Of a stretch of 64,000 bases of DNA, positions 11,098 to 24,600 are shown piece by piece. The notes below the pieces were generated by a model. The model was not told the origin of the DNA, searched no databases, and saw only the letters and a program-made list of their open reading frames with translations. The position numbers and the translations under genes are program-made. How positions within the stretch are numbered: position 1 is the stretch's first letter; each line of letters opens with the position of its first letter. Source of the stretch: Coriaria nepalensis (Eukaryota; Streptophyta; Magnoliopsida; Cucurbitales; Coriariaceae); the NCBI GenBank assembly GCA_027186245.1, contig CP114482.1, positions 15,953,209 through 16,017,208 on the forward strand. Direction: 5' to 3'.

Positions 11098-11949
11098 GGC
11101 AATTATGCGTTTGTTTAGCCTTAAAATCATGTCATTGAGTCTTCTCTAGTCATTAAATCAATTAAAAGTAATTCGAAAGAATTCTATTTTTTCGCACTTC
11201 AAACACGACCTTCGTTCAGAACTTTCAATTCGGTAATTGAAGGAACCTATGCATCATTTTAGCCTTAAAATCATGTCATTGAGTCTCTTCTAGTCATCAA
11301 ATCATTTGAAAGCATTTTGAACAAATTCTATTTTCGCTCTTCAATCGAGACTTTTGTGCATAACTTGCAATTGATGTTTTCAAGCAAATTATCCATTGTT
11401 TAGCCTTGAAATCATGTCATCGAGTCTCTTCTAGTAATTAAATCATTTCAAAGAAATTTAAACGAAATCTTTTTTCGCACGTCAACCACGGCTTTTGTGC
11501 ATAACTTGCAATGGATCTTTTGAAGGCAACTAGGCATTTGTATAGCCTTAAAATCATGTCATTGAGTCTCTTCTAGTCATCAAATCATTTGAAAGCATTT
11601 TGAACAAATTCTATTTTCGCTCTTCAATCGAGACTTTTGTGCATAACTTCCAATTGATGTTTTCAAGCAAATTATCCATTGTTTAGTCTTGAAATCATGT
11701 CATCGAGTCTCTTCTAGTAATTAGATCATTCCAAAGGAATTTAAACGAAATCTTTTTTCGCACCTCAACCACGGCTTTTGTGCATAACCTGCAATGGATC
11801 TTTTGAAGGCAACTAGGCATTTGTATAGCCTTAAAATCAAGTCATTGAATCACTTTTAGTCAGTAAATCATTCGTAATCAATTCAAACGAATTCTATTTT
11901 TGCATTTGAAACACGACTTTTGTGCAAAACATGCAATTGATCTATTGAA
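11098..11949 (+). repeat. Hexameric HOR unit 2
   Basis: Same architecture and markers as the hexamer at 6262, exactly 4836 bp downstream. The D-to-B switch lies within 11544-11568. Confidence 0.92.
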
Positions 11950-14900
11950 GGCAATTATGCGTTTGTTTAGCCTTAAAATCATGTCATTGAGTCTTCTCTA
12001 GCCATTAAATAAATTAAAAGTAATTCGAAAGAATTCTATTTTTTCGCACTTCAAACACGACTTTCGTTCAGAACTTTCAATTCAATAATTGAAGGCAACT
12101 ATGCATCTTTTTAGCCTTAAAATCATGTCATTGAGTCTCTTCTAGTCATCAAATCATTTGAAAGCATTTTGAACAAATTCTATTTTCGCTCTTCAATCGA
12201 GACTTTTGTGCATAACTTGCAATTGATGTATTCAAGTAAATTATCCATTGTTTAGCCTTGAAATCATGTCATCCAGTCTCTTCTAGTAATTAAATCATTT
12301 CAAAGAAATTTAAACGAAATCTTTTTTCGCACCTGAACCACGGCTTTTGTGCATAATTTGCAATGGATCTTTTGAAGGCAACTAGGCATTTGTATAGCCT
12401 TAAAATCATGTCATTGAGTCACTTTTAGTCAGTAAATCATTCGTAATCAATTCAAACGAATTCTATTTTCGCATTTCAAACACGACTTTTGTGCAAAACA
12501 TGCAATTGATCTATTGAAGGCAATTATGCGTTTGTTTAGCCTTAAAATCATGTCATTGAGTCTTCTCTAGTCATTAAATCAATTAAAAGTAATTCGAAAG
12601 AATTCTATTTTTTCGCACTTCAAACACGACTTTCGTTCAGAACTTTCAATTCAGTAATTGAAGGAACCTATGCATCTTTTTAGCCTTAAAATCATGTCAT
12701 TGAGTCTCTTCTAGTCATCAAATCATTTGAAAGCATTTTGAACAAATTCTATTTTCGCTCTTCAATCGAGACTTTTGTGCATAACTTGCAATTGATGTTT
12801 TCAAGCAAATTATCCATTGTTTAGCCTTGAAATCATGTCATCGAGTCTCTTCTAGTAATTAAATCATTTCAAAGAAATTTAAACGAAATCTTTTTTCGCA
12901 CCTCAACCACGGCTTTTGTGCATAACTTGCAATGGATCTTTTGAAGGCAACTAGGCATTTGTATAGCCTTAAAATCATGTCATTGAGTCACTTTTAGTCA
13001 GTAAATCATTCGAAATCAATTCAAACGAATTCTATTTTCGCATTTCAAACACGACTTTTGTGCAAAACATGCAATTGATCTATTGAAGGCAATTATGCAT
13101 TTGTTGAGCCTTAAAATCATGTCATTGAGTCTTCTCTAGTCATTAAATCAATTAAAAGTAATTCGAAAGAATTCTATTTTTTCCCACTTCAAACACGACT
13201 TTCGTTCAGAGCTTTCAATTCAATAATTGAAGGCAACTATGCATCTTTTTAGCCTTAAAATCATGTCATTGAGTCTCTTCTAGTTATCAAATCATTTGAA
13301 AGCATTTTGAACAAATTCTATTTTCGCTCTTCAATCGAGACTTTTGTGCATAACTTGCAATTGATGTTTTCAAGCAAATTATCCATTGTTTAGCCTTGAA
13401 ATCATGTCATTGAGTCTCTTTTAGTAATTAAATCATTTCAAAGAAATTCGAACGAAATCTTTTTTCGCATTTGAAACAATACTTTCGTGCATAATTTGCA
13501 ATCGATCTTTTGAAGGCAACTAGGCATTTGTATAGCCTTAAAATCATGTCACTGAGTCACTTTTAGTCAGTAAATCATTCGTAATCAATTCAAACGAATT
13601 CTATTTTCGCATTTGAAACACGACTTTTGTGCAAAACATGCAATTGATCTATTGAAGGCAATTATGCGTTTGTTTAGCCTTAAAATCATGTCATTGAGTC
13701 TTCTCTAGCCATTAAATAAATTAAAAGTAATTCGAAAGAATTCTATTTTTTCGCACTTCAAACACAACTTTCGTTCAGAACTTTCAATTCAATAATTAAA
13801 GGCAACTATGCATCTTTTTAGCCTTACAATCATGTCATTGAGTCTCTTCTAGTCATCAAATCATTTGAAAGCATTTTGAACAAATTCTATTTTCGCTCTT
13901 CAATCGAGACTTTTGTGCATAACTTGCAATTGATGTATTCAAGCAAATTATCCATTGTTTAGCCTTGAAATCATGTCATCGAGTCTCTTCTAGTAATTAA
14001 ATCATTTCAAAGAAATTCGAACGAAATCTTTTTTCGCACTTGAACCAATACTTTCGTGCATAATTTGCAATGGATCTTTTGAAGGCAACTAGGCATTTGT
14101 ATAGCCTTAAAATCATGTCATTGAGTCACTTTTAGTCAGTAAATCATTCGTAATCAATTCAAACGAATTCTATTTTCGCATTTCAAACACGACTTTTGTG
14201 CAAAACATGCAATTGATCTATTGAAGGCAATTATGCGTTTGTTTAGCCTTAAAATCATGTCATTGAGTCTTCTCTAGTCATTAAATCAATTAAAAGTAAT
14301 TCGAAAGAATTCTATTTTTTCGCACTTCAAACACGACTTTCGTTCAGAACTTTCAATTCAGTAATTGAAGGAACCTATGCATCTTTTTAGCCTTAAAATC
14401 ATGTCGTTGAGTCTCTTCTAGTCATCAAATCATTTGAAAGCATTTTGAACAAATTCTATTTTCGCTCTTCAATCGAGACTTTTGTGCATAACTTGCAATT
14501 GATGTTTTCAAGCAAATTATCCATTGTTTAGCCTTGAAATCATGTCATTGAGTCTCTTTTAGTAATTAAATCATTTCAAAGAAATTCGAACGAAATCATT
14601 TTTCGCACTTGAACCAATACTTTCGTGCATAATTTGCAATCGATCTTTTGAAGGCAACTAGGCATTTGTATAGCCTTAAAATCATGTCATTGAGTCACTT
14701 TTAGTCGGTAAATCATTCGAAATCAATTCAAACGAATTCTATTTTCGCATTTCAAACACGACTTTTGTGCAAAACATGCAATTGATCTATTGAAGGCAAC
14801 TATGCGTTTGTTTAGCTTTAAAATCATGTCATTGAGTCTTCTCTAGTCATTAAATCAATTAAAAGTAATTCGAAAGAATTCTATTTTTTGGCACTTCAAA

Positions 14901-15933
14901 CACGACTTTCGTTCAGAACTTCCAATTCAACCATTGAGGAGAACTATGCATCTTTTTAGCCTTAAAATCATGTCATTGAGTCTCTTCTAGTTATCAAATC
15001 ATTTGAAAGCATTCTGAACATATTCTATTTTCGCTCTTCAATCGAGACTTTTGTGCATAAAATTGCAATTGATGTTTTCAAGCAAATTATCCATTGTTTA
15101 GCCTTGAAATCATGTCATCGAGTCTCTTCTAGTAATTAAATCATTTCAAAGAAATTTAAACGAAATCTTTTTTCGCACCTCAACCACGGCTTTTGTGCAT
15201 AACTTGCAATGGATCTTTTGAAGGCAACTAGGCATTTGTATAGCCTTAAAATCATGTCATTGAGTCACTTTTAGTCAGTAAATCATTCGAAATCAATTCA
15301 AACGAATTCTATTTTCGCATTTCAAACACGACTTTTGTGCAAAACATGCAATTGATCTATTGAAGGCAATTATGCGTTTGTTGAGCCTTAAAATCATGTC
15401 ATTGAGTCTTCTCTAGTCATTAAATCAATTAAAAGTAATTCGAAAGAATTCTATTTTTTCCCACTTCAAACACGACTTTCGTTCAGAGCTTTCAATTCAA
15501 TAATTGAAGGCAACTATGCATCTTTTTAGCCTTAAAATCATGTCATTTAGTCTCTTCTAGTTATCAAATCATTTGAAAGCATTTTGAACAAATTCTATTT
15601 TCGCTCTTCAATCGAGACTTTTGTGCATAACTTGCAATTGATGTATTCAAGCAAATTATCCATTGTTTAGCCTTGAAATCATGTCATTGAGTCTCTTTTA
15701 GTAATTAAATCATTTCAAAGAAATTCGAACGAAATCTTTTTTCGCACTTGAAACAATACTTTCGTGCATAATTTGCAATCGATCTTTTGAAGGCAACTAG
15801 GCATTTGTATAGCCTTAAAATCATGTCACTGAGTCACTTTTAGTCAGTAAATCATTCGAAATCAATTCAAACAAATTCTATTTTCGCATTTCAAACACGA
15901 CTTTTGTGCAAAACATGCAATTGATCTATTGAA
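11098..15933 (+). repeat. 4836-bp super-repeat, copy 2
   Basis: Unit starts are 11098 (hexamer), 11950, 12519, 13088, 13657, 14226, 14795 and 15365, each 4836 bp after its partner in copy 1. All markers of copy 1 are present in the same order. The last unit has GATGTATTCAAG in B, as at the end of copy 1. Confidence 0.88.
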
Positions 15934-16785
15934 GGCAATTATGCGTTTGTTTAGCCTTAAAATCATGTCATTGAGTCTTCTCTAGTCATTAAATCAATTA
16001 AAAGTAATTCGAAAGAATTCTATTTTTTCGCACTTCAAACACGACCTTCGTTCAGAACTTTCAATTCGGTAATTGAAGGAACCTATGCATCATTTTAGCC
16101 TTAAAATCATGTCATTGAGTCTCTTCTAGTCATCAAATCATTTGAAAGCATTTTGAACAAATTCTATTTTCGCTCTTCAATCGAGACTTTTGTGCATAAC
16201 TTGCAATTGATGTTTTCAAGCAAATTATCCATTGTTTAGCCTTGAAATCATGTCATCGAGTCTCTTCTAGTAATTAAATCATTTCAAAGAAATTTAAACG
16301 AAATCTTTTTTCGCACGTCAACCACGGCTTTTGTGCATAACTTGCAATGGATCTTTTGAAGGCAACTAGGCATTTGTATAGCCTTAAAATCATGTCATTG
16401 AGTCTCTTCTAGTCATCAAATCATTTGAAAGCATTTTGAACAAATTCTATTTTCGCTCTTCAATCGAGACTTTTGTGCATAACTTCCAATTGATGTTTTC
16501 AAGCAAATTATCCATTGTTTAGTCTTGAAATCATGTCATCGAGTCTCTTCTAGTAATTAGATCATTCCAAAGGAATTTAAACGAAATCTTTTTTCGCACC
16601 TCAACCACGGCTTTTGTGCATAACCTGCAATGGATCTTTTGAAGGCAACTAGGCATTTGTATAGCCTTAAAATCAAGTCATTGAATCACTTTTAGTCAGT
16701 AAATCATTCGTAATCAATTCAAACGAATTCTATTTTTGCATTTGAAACACGACTTTTGTGCAAAACATGCAATTGATCTATTGAA
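15934..16785 (+). repeat. Hexameric HOR unit 3
   Basis: Same architecture and markers as the previous two, another 4836 bp downstream. The D-to-B switch lies within 16380-16404. Confidence 0.92.
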
Positions 16786-19700
16786 GGCAATTATGCGTTT
16801 GTTTAGCCTTAAAATCATGTCATTGAGTCTTCTCTAGCCATTAAATAAATTAAAAGTAATTCGAAAGAATTCTATTTTTTCGCACTTCAAACACGACTTT
16901 CGTTCAGAACTTTCAATTCAATAATTGAAGGCAACTATGCATCTTTTTAGCCTTAAAATCATGTCATTGAGTCTCTTCTAGTCATCAAATCATTTGAAAG
17001 CATTTTGAACAAATTCTATTTTCGCTCTTCAATCGAGACTTTTGTGCATAACTTGCAATTGATGTATTCAAGTAAATTATCCATTGTTTAGCCTTGAAAT
17101 CATGTCATCCAGTCTCTTCTAGTAATTAAATCATTTCAAAGAAATTTAAACGAAATCTTTTTTCGCACCTGAACCACGGCTTTTGTGCATAATTTGCAAT
17201 GGATCTTTTGAAGGCAACTAGGCATTTGTATAGCCTTAAAATCATGTCATTGAGTCACTTTTAGTCAGTAAATCATTCGTAATCAATTCAAACGAATTCT
17301 ATTTTCGCATTTCAAACACGACTTTTGTGCAAAACATGCAATTGATCTATTGAAGGCAATTATGCGTTTGTTTAGCCTTAAAATCATGTCATTGAGTCTT
17401 CTCTAGTCATTAAATCAATTAAAAGTAATTCGAAAGAATTCTATTTTTTCGCACTTCAAACACGACTTTCGTTCAGAACTTTCAATTCAGTAATTGAAGG
17501 AACCTATGCATCTTTTTAGCCTTAAAATCATGTCATTGAGTCTCTTCTAGTCATCAAATCATTTGAAAGCATTTTGAACAAATTCTATTTTCGCTCTTCA
17601 ATCGAGACTTTTGTGCATAACTTGCAATTGATGTTTTCAAGCAAATTATCCATTGTTTAGCCTTGAAATCATGTCATCGAGTCTCTTCTAGTAATTAAAT
17701 CATTTCAAAGAAATTTAAACGAAATCTTTTTTCGCACCTCAACCACGGCTTTTGTGCATAACTTGCAATGGATCTTTTGAAGGCAACTAGGCATTTGTAT
17801 AGCCTTAAAATCATGTCATTGAGTCACTTTTAGTCAGTAAATCATTCGAAATCAATTCAAACGAATTCTATTTTCGCATTTCAAACACGACTTTTGTGCA
17901 AAACATGCAATTGATCTATTGAAGGCAATTATGCATTTGTTGAGCCTTAAAATCATGTCATTGAGTCTTCTCTAGTCATTAAATCAATTAAAAGTAATTC
18001 GAAAGAATTCTATTTTTTCCCACTTCAAACACGACTTTCGTTCAGAGCTTTCAATTCAATAATTGAAGGCAACTATGCATCTTTTTAGCCTTAAAATCAT
18101 GTCATTGAGTCTCTTCTAGTTATCAAATCATTTGAAAGCATTTTGAACAAATTCTATTTTCGCTCTTCAATCGAGACTTTTGTGCATAACTTGCAATTGA
18201 TGTTTTCAAGCAAATTATCCATTGTTTAGCCTTGAAATCATGTCATTGAGTCTCTTTTAGTAATTAAATCATTTCAAAGAAATTCGAACGAAATCTTTTT
18301 TCGCATTTGAAACAATACTTTCGTGCATAATTTGCAATCGATCTTTTGAAGGCAACTAGGCATTTGTATAGCCTTAAAATCATGTCACTGAGTCACTTTT
18401 AGTCAGTAAATCATTCGTAATCAATTCAAACGAATTCTATTTTCGCATTTGAAACACGACTTTTGTGCAAAACATGCAATTGATCTATTTAAGGCAATTA
18501 TGCGTTTGTTTAGCCTTAAAATCATGTCATTGAGTCTTCTCTAGCCATTAAATAAATTAATAGTAATTCGAAAGAATTCTATTTTTTCGCACTTCAAACA
18601 CAACTTTCGTTCAGAACTTTCAATTCAATAATTAAAGGCAACTATGCATCTTTTTAGCCTTACAATCATGTCATTGAGTCTCTTCTAGTCATCAAATCAT
18701 TTGAAAGCATTTTGAACAAATTCTATTTTCGCTCTTCAATCGAGACTTTTGTGCATAACTTGCAATTGATGTATTCAAGCAAATTATCCATTGTTTAGCC
18801 TTGAAATCATGTCATCGAGTCTCTTCTAGTAATTAAATCATTTCAAAGAAATTCGAACGAAATCTTTTTTCGCACTTGAACCAATACTTTCGTGCATAAT
18901 TTGCAATGGATCTTTTGAAGGCAACTAGGCATTTGTATAGCCTTAAAATCATGTCATTGAGTCACTTTTAGTCAGTAAATCATTCGTAATCAATTCAAAC
19001 GAATTCTATTTTCGCATTTCAAACACGACTTTTGTGCAAAACATGCAATTGATCTATTGAAGGCAATTATGCGTTTGTTTAGCCTTAAAATCATGTCATT
19101 GAGTCTTCTCTAGTCATTAAATCAATTAAAAGTAATTCGAAAGAATTCTATTTTTTCGCACTTCAAACACGACTTTCGTTCAGAACTTTCAATTCAGTAA
19201 TTGAAGGAACCTATGCATCTTTTTAGCCTTAAAATCATGTCGTTGAGTCTCTTCTAGTCATCAAATCATTTGAAAGCATTTTGAACAAATTCTATTTTCG
19301 CTCTTCAATCGAGACTTTTGTGCATAACTTGCAATTGATGTTTTCAAGCAAATTATCCATTGTTTAGCCTTGAAATCATGTCATTGAGTCTCTTTTAGTA
19401 ATTAAATCATTTCAAAGAAATTCGAACGAAATCATTTTTCGCACTTGAACCAATACTTTCGTGCATAATTTGCAATCGATCTTTTGAAGGCAACTAGGCA
19501 TTTGTATAGCCTTAAAATCATGTCATTGAGTCACTTTTAGTCGGTAAATCATTCGAAATCAATTCAAACGAATTCTATTTTCGCATTTCAAACACGACTT
19601 TTGTGCAAAACATGCAATTGATCTATTGAAGGCAACTATGCGTTTGTTTAGCTTTAAAATCATGTCATTGAGTCTTCTCTAGTCATTAAATCAATTAAAA

Positions 19701-20769
19701 GTAATTCGAAAGAATTCTATTTTTTGGCACTTCAAACACGACTTTCGTTCAGAACTTCCAATTCAACCATTGAGGAGAACTATGCATCTTTTTAGCCTTA
19801 AAATCATGTCATTGAGTCTCTTCTAGTTATCAAATCATTTGAAAGCATTCTGAACATATTCTATTTTCGCTCTTCAATCGAGACTTTTGTGCATAAAATT
19901 GCAATTGATGTTTTCAAGCAAATTATCCATTGTTTAGCCTTGAAATCATGTCATCGAGTCTCTTCTAGTAATTAAATCATTTCAAAGAAATTTAAACGAA
20001 ATCTTTTTTCGCACCTCAACCACGGCTTTTGTGCATAACTTGCAATGGATCTTTTGAAGGCAACTAGGCATTTGTATAGCCTTAAAATCATGTCATTGAG
20101 TCACTTTTAGTCAGTAAATCATTCGAAATCAATTCAAACGAATTCTATTTTCGCATTTCAAACACGACTTTTGTGCAAAACATGCAATTGATCTATTGAA
20201 GGCAATTATGCGTTTGTTGAGCCTTAAAATCATGTCATTGAGTCTTCTCTAGTCATTAAATCAATTAAAAGTAATTCGAAAGAATTCTATTTTTTCCCAC
20301 TTCAAACACGACTTTCGTTCAGAGCTTTCAATTCAATAATTGAAGGCAACTATGCATCTTTTTAGCCTTAAAATCATGTCATTTAGTCTCTTCTAGTTAT
20401 CAAATCATTTGAAAGCATTTTGAACAAATTCTATTTTCGCTCTTCAATCGAGACTTTTGTGCATAACTTGCAATTGATGTTTTCAAGCAAATTATCCATT
20501 GTTTAGCCTTGAAATCATGTCATTGAGTCTCTTTTAGTAATTAAATCATTTCAAAGAAATTCGAACGAAATCATTTTTCGCACTTGAACCAATACTTTCG
20601 TGCATAATTTGCAATCGATCTTTTGAAGGCAACTAGGCATTTGTATAGCCTTAAAATCATGTCACTGAGTCACTTTTAGTCAGTAAATCATTCGAAATCA
20701 ATTCAAACAAATTCTATTTTCGCATTTCAAACACGACTTTTGTGCAAAACATGCAATTGATCTATTGAA
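15934..20769 (+). repeat. 4836-bp super-repeat, copy 3, with a conversion-like patch near its end
   Basis: Unit starts are 15934 (hexamer), 16786, 17355, 17924, 18493, 19062, 19631 and 20201. Private changes include CTATTTAAGG near 18490 and ATTAATAGTAATTC near 18560. The last unit follows copies 1 and 2 in A and D but not in C. From about 20480 to 20600 it carries GATGTTTTCAAG, ATCATTTTTCGC and TTGAACCAATAC, as in the unit at 19062 two units earlier, and then returns to GTCACTGAG. That pattern fits a short gene-conversion tract. Confidence 0.85.
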
Positions 20770-21621
20770 GGCAATTATGCGTTTGTTTAGCCTTAAAATC
20801 ATGTCATTGAGTCTTCTCTAGTCATTAAATCAATTAAAAGTAATTCGAAAGAATTCTATTTTTTCGCACTTCAAACACGACTTTCGTTCAGAATTTTCAA
20901 TTCAGTAATTGAAGGAACCTATGCATCATTTTAGCCTTAAAATCATGTCATTGAGTCTCTTCTAGTCATCAAATCATTTGAAAGCATTTTGAACAAATTC
21001 TATTTTCGCTCTTCAATCGAGACTTTTGTGCATAACTTGCAATTGATGTTTTCAAGCAAATTATCCATTGTTTTGCCTTGAAATCATGTCATCGAGTCTC
21101 TTCTAGTAATTAAATCATTTCAAAGAAATTTAAACGAAATCTTTTTTCGCACGTCAACCACGGCTTTTGTGCATAACTTGCAATGGATCTTTTGAAGGCA
21201 ACTAGGCATTTGTATAGCCTTAAAATCATGTCATTGAGTCTCTTCTAGTCATCAAATCATTTGAAAGCATTTTGAACAAATTCTATTTTCGCTCTTCAAT
21301 CGAGACTTTTGTGCATAACTTCCAATTGATGTTTTCAAGCAAATTATCCATTGTTTAGTCTTGAAATCATGTCATCGAGTCTCTTCTAGTAATTAAATCA
21401 TTCCAAAGGAATTTAAACGAAATCTTTTTTCGCACCTCAACCACGGCTTTTGTGCATAACCTGCAATGGATCTTTTGAAGGCAACTAGGCATTTGTATAG
21501 CCTTAAAATCAAGTCATTGAATCACTTTTAGTCAGTAAATCATTCGTAATCAATTCAAACGAATTCTATTTTTGCATTTGAAACACGACTTTTGTGCAAA
21601 ACATCCAATTGATCTATTGAA
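20770..21621 (+). repeat. Hexameric HOR unit 4, slightly diverged
   Basis: Starts the incomplete fourth 4836-bp copy. It differs from the first three by CGACTTTCG and GAATTTTCAATTCAG in A, TTGTTTTGCC in C, TTAAATCATTCC in C' and ACATCCAATTG at the end of D'. The switch lies within 21216-21240. It is closer in these features to the later hexamers than to copies 1-3. Confidence 0.9.
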
Positions 21622-24600
21622 GGCAATTATGCGTTTGTTGAGCCTTAAAATCATGTCATTGAGTCTTCTCTAGTCATTAAATCAATTAAAAGTAATTCGA
21701 AAGAATTCTATTTTTTCCCACTTCAAACACGACTTTCGTTCAGAGCTTTCAATTCAATAATTGAAGGCAACTATGCATCTTTTTAGCCTTAAAATCATGT
21801 CATTGAGTCTGTTCTAGTTATCAAATCATTTGAAAGCATTTTGAACAAATTCTATTTTCGCTCTTCAATCGAGACTTTTGTGCATAACTTCCAATTGATG
21901 TTTTCAAGCAAATTATCCATTGTTTAGCCTTGAAATCATGTCATCGAGTCTCTTCTAGTAATTAAATCATTTCAAAGAAATTTAAACGAAATCTTTTTTC
22001 GCACCTCAACCACGGCTTTTGTGCATAACTTGCAATGGATCTTTTGAAGGCAACTAGGCATTTGTATAGCCTTAAAATCATGTCATTGAGTCACTTTTAG
22101 TCAGTAAATCATTCGAAATCAATTCAAACGAATTCTATTTTCGCATTTCAAACACGACTTTTGTGCAAAACATGCAATTGATCTATTGAAGGCAATTATG
22201 CGTTTGTTGAGCCTTAAAATCATGTCATTGAGTCTTCTCTAGTCATTAAATCAATTAAAAGTAATTCGAAAGAATTCTATTTTTTCCCACTTCAAACACG
22301 ACTTTCGTTCAGAGCTTTCAATTCAATAATTGAAGGCAACTATGCATCTTTTTAGCCTTAAAATCATGTCATTGAGTCTCTTCTAGTCATCAAATCATTT
22401 GAAAGCATTTTGAACAAATTCTATTTTCGCTCTTCAATCGAGACTTTTGTGCATAACTTCCAATTGATGTTTTCAAGCAAATTATCCATTGTTTAGTCTT
22501 GAAATCATGTCATCGAGTCTCTTCTAGTAATTAAATCATTCCAAAGGAATTTAAACGAAATCTTTTTTCGCACCTCAACCACGGCTTTTGTGCATAACCT
22601 GCAATGGATCTTTTGAAGGCAACTAGGCATTTGTATAGCCTTAAAATCATGTCAGTGAGTCACTTTTAGTCAGTAAATCAGTCGAAATCAATTCAAACGA
22701 ATTCTATTTTCGCATTTCAAACACGACTGTTGTGCAAAACATGCAATTGATCTATTGAAGGCAATTATGCGTTTGTTTAGCCTTAAAATCATGTCATTGA
22801 GTCTTCTCTAGTCATTAAATCAATTAAAAGTAATTCGAAAGAATTCTATTTTTTCCCACTTCAAACACGACTTTCGTTCAGAGCTTTCAATTCAATAATT
22901 GAAGGCAACTATGCATCTTTTTAGCCTTAAAATCATGTCATTGAGTCTCTTCTAGTTATCAAATCATTTGAAAGCATTTTGAACAAATTCTATTTTCGCT
23001 CTTCAATCGAGACTTTTGTGCATAACTTGCAATTGATGTTTTCAAGCAAATTATCCATTGTTTAGCCTTGAAATCATGTCATTGAGTCTCTTTTAGTAAT
23101 TAAATCATTTCAAAGAAATTCGAACGAAATCTTTTTTCGCACTTGAACCAATACTTTCGTGCATAATTTGCAATCGATCTTTTGAAGGCAACTAGGCATT
23201 TGTATAGCCTTAAAATCATGTCACTGAGTCACTTTTAGTCAGTAAATCATTCGAAATCAATTCAAACAAATTCTATTTTCGCATTTCAAACACGACTTTT
23301 GTGCAAAACATGCAATTGATCTATTGAAGGCAATTATGCGTTTGTTTAGCCTTAAAATCATGTCATTGAGTCTTCTCTAGTCATTAAATCAATTAAAAGT
23401 AATTCGAAAGAATTCTAATTTTTCGCACTTCAAACAAGACTTTCGTTCAGAACTTTCAATTCAGTAATTGAAGGAACCTATGCATCTTTTTAGCCTTAAA
23501 ATCATGTCATTGAGTCTCTTCTAGTCATCAAATCATTTGAAAGCATTTTGAACAAATTCTATTTTCGCTCTTCAATCGAGATTTTTGTGCATAACTTGCA
23601 ATTGATGTATTCAAGCAAATTATCCATTGTTTAGCCTTGAAATCATGTCATCGAGTCTCTTCTAGTAATTAAATCATTTCAAAGAAATTTAAACGAAATC
23701 TTTTTTCGCACCTGAACCACGGCTTTTGTGCATAATTTGCAATGAATCTTTTGAAGGCAACTAGGCATTTGTATAGCCTTAAAATCATGTCATTGAGTCA
23801 CTTTTAGTGAGTAAATCATTCGTAATCAATTCAAACGAATTCTATTTTCGCATTTCAAACACGACTTTTGTGCAAAACATGCAATTGATCTATTGAAGGC
23901 AATTATGCGTTTGTTTAGCCTTAAAATCATGTCATTGAGTCTTCTCTAGTCATTAAATCAATTAAAAGTAATTCGAAAGAATTCTATTTTTTCGCACTTC
24001 AAACACGACTTTCGTTCAGAACTTTCAATTCAGTAATTGAAGGAACCTATGCATCTTTTTAGCCTTAAAATCATGTCATTGAGTCTCTTCTAGTCATCAA
24101 ATCATTTGAAAGCATTTTGAACAAATTCTATTTTCGCTCTTCAATCGAGACTTTTGTGCATAACTTGCAATTGATGTTTTCAAGCAAATTATCCATTGTT
24201 TAGCCTTGAAATCATGTCATCGAGTCTCTTCTAGTAATTAAATCATTTCAAAGAAATTTAAACGAAATCTTTTTTCGCACCTCAACCACGGCTTTTGTGC
24301 ATAACTTGCAATGGATCTTTTGAAGGCAACTAGGCATATGTATAGCCTTAAAATCATGTCATTGAGTCACTTTTAGTCAGTAAATCATTCGAAATCAATT
24401 CAAACGAATTCTATTTTCGCATTTCAAACACGACTTTTGTGCAAAACATGCAATTGATCTATTGAAGGCAATTATGCGTTTGTTGAGCCTTAAAATCATG
24501 TCATTGAGTCTTCTCTAGTCATTAAATCAATTAAAAGTAATTCGAAAGAATTCTATTTTTTCCCACTTCAAACACGACTTTCGTTCAGAGCTTTCAATTC

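Larger units (their letters stand above)
5693..21621 (+). repeat. Zone of a 4836-bp super-repeat (just over three copies)
   Basis: Four hexamers lie exactly 4836 bp apart (6262, 11098, 15934, 20770). Between them the seven tetramers keep the same order of variants: unit starts within the first copy are 7114, 7683, 8252, 8821, 9390, 9959 and 10529. The unit at 5693 matches the last unit of a copy, and the hexamer at 20770 starts a fourth copy that ends at 21621. Unit 5124 does not match unit 9959 and unit 21622 does not match unit 16786, which fixes both edges. The near-identity of copies points to recent amplification. Confidence 0.9.

Noticed and set aside
5693..21621. Assembly artefact duplicating one 4836-bp segment
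   Set aside because: Copy 3 and the partial fourth copy have private substitutions and a conversion-like patch, so they are not simple copies of one read. I cannot exclude a wrong copy number for copies 1 and 2, in which I noticed no difference; long-read coverage would settle that.
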